NCBI RefSeq assembly: GCF_030124375.1 | Contig: NZ_JASKLS010000016.1 | Coordinates: 19,295 to 83,294, forward strand | Source of the DNA: Sinorhizobium sp. 6-70 | Lineage (GTDB): Bacteria; Pseudomonadota; Alphaproteobacteria; Rhizobiales; Rhizobiaceae | Length of the DNA stretch: 64,000 bases | Direction of reading: 5' to 3' | Shown here: one piece after another, positions 60,545 to 64,000 of the stretch | Position numbering within the stretch: position 1 is the stretch's first letter | Layout of the letters: each line of letters opens with the position of its first letter | Made by a program: the position numbers and the translations under genes | Notes under the pieces: generated by a model | The model's database searches: none | Seen by the model: the letters and a program-made list of their open reading frames with translations, nothing else | Told to the model about the DNA's origin: nothing

Positions 60545-61753
60545 ATGACGAAAGTCTTCGTTTATGACCACGTGCGCACACCGCGCGGCCGTGGCAAGAA
60601 GGACGGATCGCTGCACGAGGTGCCTTCCGTCCGCCTTGCGGCCAAGATGCTGGAAGCGGTGCGCGACCGTAACGGCCTCGACACGTCGACTGTCGACGAC
60701 ATCATCATGGGCTGTGTCGATCCGGTGATGGATGCAGGCTCGGTTATCCCCAAGGCAGCGGCCTTCGAGGCCGGCTATTCGACACGCGCGCCAGGCATGC
60801 AGATCTCGCGCTTCTGCGCCTCCGGCCTCGACGCCGTCAATTTCGGTGCCGCCAAGATCGCCCAAGGCGCGGACGACATCGTGATCGCCGGCGGCGTCGA
60901 ATCCATGTCGCGCGTCGGCCTCGGCATGTCGGGCGGCTCCTGGTTCATGGACCCCTCCGTCAATCTGCCGGCCTATTTCATGCCGCAGGGTGTATCTGCG
61001 GACCTGATCGCGACCAAATACGGCTTCTCGCGTGACGACGTCGACGCCTACGCGGTCGAAAGCCAGAAGCGCGCCGCCAATGCCTGGGAAAAGGGCCACT
61101 TCAAGAACTCGGTGGTGCCGGTGAAGGACCAGAACGGCCTGACCATTCTCGATCGCGACGAGCACATGCGCCCGACCACCGACATGCAAGCACTCGCCTC
61201 CCTGAACCCGTCCTTCCAGATGCCTGGCGAGATGGGTGGTTTCGAGGCTGTCGCGATCCAGGCGCATCCGGAGATCGAGCGGATCAACTACGTCCACCAC
61301 GCCGGCAACTCCTCCGGCATCGTCGACGGCGCGGCCGTCGTGCTCCTCGGCTCCAAGGCCGGCGGCGAATCCATGGGGCTAAAGCCGCGAGCGCGCATCC
61401 GCGCCTTCGCCAATATCGGCTCCGACCCGGCGCTGATGCTGACGGGCCCGGTCGACGTGACCGAGAAACTGCTTAAGCGCGCCGACATGAAGCTCTCCGA
61501 CATCGACCTTTTCGAGCTCAACGAGGCTTTTGCCGCCGTCGTCCTGCGCTACATGCAGGCTTTCGATATCCCGCACGACCAGATCAACGTCAATGGCGGT
61601 GCGATCGCCATGGGACACCCACTCGGCGCCACGGGCGCAATGATCCTCGGCACCGTTCTGGACGAACTGGAGCGTCGCGACCTCAACACCGCACTCGTCA
61701 CGCTCTGCATCGGCGCCGGCATGGGCACCGCCACCATCATCGAACGCGTCTGA
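60545..61753 (+). CDS. Acetyl-CoA acyltransferase (thiolase, FadA-like)
   Basis: The gene encodes 402 aa from ATG 60545 (aagggagatcaagag upstream; the frame extends far upstream through the previous gene). The catalytic Cys91 is in ISRFCASGLDAVNFG. Later motifs are NGGAIAMGHPLGATGA (catalytic His) and CIGAGMGTATIIE (second Cys). It splits 3-ketoacyl-CoA with CoA. Encoded between acyl-CoA dehydrogenase and the FadB-type enzyme, it completes the cycle. Confidence 0.93.
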   Translation: MTKVFVYDHVRTPRGRGKKDGSLHEVPSVRLAAKMLEAVRDRNGLDTSTVDDIIMGCVDPVMDAGSVIPKAAAFEAGYSTRAPGMQISRFCASGLDAVNFGAAKIAQGADDIVIAGGVESMSRVGLGMSGGSWFMDPSVNLPAYFMPQGVSADLIATKYGFSRDDVDAYAVESQKRAANAWEKGHFKNSVVPVKDQNGLTILDRDEHMRPTTDMQALASLNPSFQMPGEMGGFEAVAIQAHPEIERINYVHHAGNSSGIVDGAAVVLLGSKAGGESMGLKPRARIRAFANIGSDPALMLTGPVDVTEKLLKRADMKLSDIDLFELNEAFAAVVLRYMQAFDIPHDQINVNGGAIAMGHPLGATGAMILGTVLDELERRDLNTALVTLCIGAGMGTATIIERV

Positions 61754-61773
61754 TCCGATCCGGGAGAGAGAAA

Positions 61774-63987
61774 ATGTCTTACACGAACTTCAAGATCGAA
61801 ACCGACGCCGACGGCATCGCGCTCGTCACCTGGGACATGCCCGAAAAATCGATGAACGTCTTTACCCAGGAGGTGATGGAGGAACTGAACGCGATTGTCG
61901 ACCAGACGACCGCTGACGCGGCCGTCAAGGGCGTCGTCTTCACCTCGGGCAAGTCGTCCTTCTCCGGCGGCGCCGATCTCTCGATGATCAAGTCGATGTT
62001 CACCTTCCAGGCGGAGGAAAAGAAGAAAGATCCGGCCAACGCCGCGCAAAAACTCTTCGACCTCGTCGGTCGCATGACAGGCCTCTTCCGCAAGCTGGAA
62101 ACCTCAGGCAAGCCCTGGGTCTCGGCGATCAACGGCACCTGCATGGGCGGGGCCTTCGAGCTGTCGCTCGCCTGCCACGGCCGCGTCGCCTCCAATTCCA
62201 AGGCGGTGAAGATCGCGCTGCCGGAGGTCAAGGTCGGCATCTTCCCCGGCGCCGGCGGCACCCAGCGCGTGCCGCGCCTCACCAATGCGCAGGACGCGCT
62301 GCAGATGATGACGAGCGGCTCGTCGCTGACGGCGGCGCGAGCCAAGGCGATGGGGCTCGTGCACGAAGTGGTCGATCCCGACAAGCTGATCGACGCCGCC
62401 AAGGCGATGATCAGGAACGGCCTGAAGCCGGTCCAACCCTGGGACGAAAAGGGCTTCAAGGTGCCGGGCGGAGGCATCTGGACGCCGGCGTCGGCTCAGC
62501 TCTGGCCGGCCGCCTCCGGCATTCTTCGCCGCCAGACTTTTGGCAACTATCCAGGCGCAATCGCCATCCTGAAATGCGTCTACGAGGGTCTGCAGGTGCC
62601 GTTCGACACGGCCTTGAAGATCGAGCAGCGCTACTTCACCGAGATCTTGCAGACCACCGAAGCTTTTTCGATGATCCGCTCGCTGTTCGTCTCGATGCAG
62701 GAGCTCGGCAAGGGCGCGCGCCGCCCGGCCGGCGTGCCGAAATCCGAATTCAAAAAGGTCGGCGTCGTCGGCGCCGGCTTCATGGGTGCTTCGATCGCCT
62801 ATGTCACCGCCGCCGCCGGCATCCTCGTAACCCTCATTGATCGCGACATGGAAACGGCCGAAAAGGGCAAGGCGCATTCGGAAGGGCTGGTGAAGGATTC
62901 GATCGGTAAGGGCCGACTTACCAAGGAAGAAGGCGAGGCGCTGCTTGCCCGCATCACGCCGTCTGCCGACTACGGCGACCTCAAGGATGCCGGTCTCGTC
63001 GTCGAGGCGGTGTTCGAGGACCGGCAGGTCAAGAAGGAGGTCATCGAGAAGATCGAAGCGGTGATGGCCAAGGATGCCATCTTCGCCTCCAACACATCGA
63101 CGCTGCCGATCACCGGTCTTGCCAAGAATTCGAAGCGGCCGGACCAATTCATCGGCATCCATTTCTTCTCGCCGGTCGAGAAGATGATGCTGACGGAAGT
63201 GATCCTCGGCAAGGAGACCGCTGACCGCGCGCTCGCGACCGCGCTCGATTATGTCGCGGCGATCAAGAAGACGCCGATCGTCGTCAACGACACCCGCGGC
63301 TTCTACGTCAACCGCTGCGTCTTCCGCTATATCCATGAAGCCTACGACATGATGATCGAGGGCGTGCCGCCGGCGATGATCGAGAATGCCGCCAAGATGG
63401 CCGGCATGCCGGTCGGCCCGCTGTCGCTCAACGACGAAGTGGCCATCGATCTCAGCCAGAAGATCCTGAAGGCGACCGTCGCCGACCTCGGCGAGAAGGC
63501 CGTCGATCCGCGGCACATGGCGCTGATTAACAAGATGGTCGACGACCTCGATCGCCGCGGACGCAAGAACGGCAAGGGCTTCTACGAATATCCCGCGAAG
63601 CCGGCCAAAAAATATCTCTGGCCGGAACTGAAAACGCTCTATCCGCAGCAAAATGCCGACAAGATCGACGTCGAGGTGCTGAAGCAGCGCTTCCTCGCAA
63701 CCATCGCGCTGGAAGCCGCCCGCACCATCGAGGAAGGCATCGTCACCGATCCGCGCGAAGCCGATGTCGGCTCCATCCTCGGCTTCGGTTTCGCGCCCTA
63801 TACCGGTGGCACGCTTTCCTACATCGACGGCATGGGCGTGAAAGCCTTCGTCAAGCTGTGCGAGAAGCTCGCCAAGAACTATGGCGACCACTTCAAGCCG
63901 ACGCCGCTGCTGAAAGAGATGGCGGAAAAGGGCGAGACCTTCTACGGGCGCTTCGATCCCTACGGAGAGGCGAAGAAGGCGGCATAA
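61774..63987 (+). CDS. fadB: Multifunctional enoyl-CoA hydratase/3-hydroxyacyl-CoA dehydrogenase (FadB/FadJ type)
   Basis: The protein has 737 aa. Residues 1-190 are a crotonase domain with SGKSSFSGGADLSMIKS, INGTCMGGAFELSLACHGRVAS and FPGAGGTQRVPRLT. From residue 325 there is an NAD-binding 3-hydroxyacyl-CoA dehydrogenase (VGVVGAGFMGASIAY, SNTSTLPITGLA, GIHFFSPVEKM), then its C-terminal domain. The protein hydrates enoyl-CoA and oxidises the product. It follows the thiolase with a 20-base gap, and its ribosome site is gggagagagaaa. The stop is 13 bases from the window end, so downstream genes of the operon are not visible. Confidence 0.95.
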   Translation: MSYTNFKIETDADGIALVTWDMPEKSMNVFTQEVMEELNAIVDQTTADAAVKGVVFTSGKSSFSGGADLSMIKSMFTFQAEEKKKDPANAAQKLFDLVGRMTGLFRKLETSGKPWVSAINGTCMGGAFELSLACHGRVASNSKAVKIALPEVKVGIFPGAGGTQRVPRLTNAQDALQMMTSGSSLTAARAKAMGLVHEVVDPDKLIDAAKAMIRNGLKPVQPWDEKGFKVPGGGIWTPASAQLWPAASGILRRQTFGNYPGAIAILKCVYEGLQVPFDTALKIEQRYFTEILQTTEAFSMIRSLFVSMQELGKGARRPAGVPKSEFKKVGVVGAGFMGASIAYVTAAAGILVTLIDRDMETAEKGKAHSEGLVKDSIGKGRLTKEEGEALLARITPSADYGDLKDAGLVVEAVFEDRQVKKEVIEKIEAVMAKDAIFASNTSTLPITGLAKNSKRPDQFIGIHFFSPVEKMMLTEVILGKETADRALATALDYVAAIKKTPIVVNDTRGFYVNRCVFRYIHEAYDMMIEGVPPAMIENAAKMAGMPVGPLSLNDEVAIDLSQKILKATVADLGEKAVDPRHMALINKMVDDLDRRGRKNGKGFYEYPAKPAKKYLWPELKTLYPQQNADKIDVEVLKQRFLATIALEAARTIEEGIVTDPREADVGSILGFGFAPYTGGTLSYIDGMGVKAFVKLCEKLAKNYGDHFKPTPLLKEMAEKGETFYGRFDPYGEAKKAA

Positions 63988-64000
63988 GCCGCCTGCCCTT

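Noticed and set aside
62104..63891. 595-codon ORF antisense to fadB
   Set aside because: Shadow frame of a high-GC gene with clear family motifs on the other strand.
1..64000. CRISPR arrays, prophage or insertion sequences
   Set aside because: Repeats are dispersed palindromes, not direct repeats with unique spacers; no transposase, integrase or phage gene was found.
1..64000. tRNA, rRNA or tmRNA genes
   Set aside because: No cloverleaf or conserved rRNA stretches were recognised in the gaps by eye.

Overview
The window (64 kb, GC-rich) looks like a chromosomal segment of a Sinorhizobium/Ensifer species. The grounds are the capsular K-antigen gene order rkpA-rkpG-rkpH-rkpI-rkpJ followed by a convergent kpsF, a PodJ-type polar organiser, a fused SecDF, and at least a dozen copies of rhizobial-type intergenic mosaic palindromes (RIME-like) scattered between genes.

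Layout. 1-13.5 kb: rkp-1 type surface-polysaccharide block. It holds a multidomain fatty-acid/polyketide synthase (5' end outside the window), an alpha-oxoamine synthase, a KDSR-like reductase, an LtaS-like membrane enzyme, a KpsS-like Kdo transferase and an arabinose-5-phosphate isomerase. 13.6-18.3 kb: an Rrf2 regulator, two small ORFs with a possible operator, SecDF and a small exported protein. 18.3-26.6 kb: a probable arginine-use island with a 2-ketoarginine decarboxylase (AruI-like), an arginine:pyruvate transaminase (AruH-like), a TetR regulator, a divergent polar amino-acid ABC transporter preceded by an Arg-containing 15-codon leader ORF, and an M20 amidohydrolase. One permease gene carries a RIME-like palindrome in frame inside its coding sequence. 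26.9-31.0 kb: an ArnT-like glycosyltransferase and a cytochrome bd (CIO-type) operon with a 37-aa third membrane protein. 31.0-36.6 kb: a repeat-dense intergenic region, chorismate mutase, a GalE-like epimerase, a TadG-like protein, an aminotransferase and MscL. 36.9-41.3 kb: a convergent CrbS/CrbR-like symporter-histidine kinase and NarL-type regulator. 41.4-47.5 kb: small conserved genes, pyrD, a MATE exporter, a CAP-domain lipoprotein, a methyltransferase and a YitT protein. 47.6-54.0 kb: an Lhr-type helicase with PdeM nuclease, a DHFR-like protein, a stand-alone RAM domain, and a TauE/SafE exporter with a TIGR02186 partner. 54.5-58.2 kb: PodJ. 58.6-64 kb: a beta-oxidation operon (acyl-CoA dehydrogenase, thiolase, FadB-type multifunctional enzyme) with a perfect palindromic operator candidate upstream.

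How genes work together. The rkp genes plausibly build a specialised lipid from an acyl chain (RkpA), a decarboxylating amino-acid condensation (RkpG) and a keto reduction (RkpH). The membrane enzyme and Kdo-transferase genes that follow would use or decorate it. The AruH/AruI pair beside a dedicated transporter suggests uptake and transamination of arginine. No CRISPR array, prophage, insertion sequence, tRNA or rRNA gene was seen. The most unusual observations are the KDSR/SPT-like pairing in the capsule cluster, the in-gene RIME insertion, the Arg leader ORF, and several structured or dyad regulatory regions.
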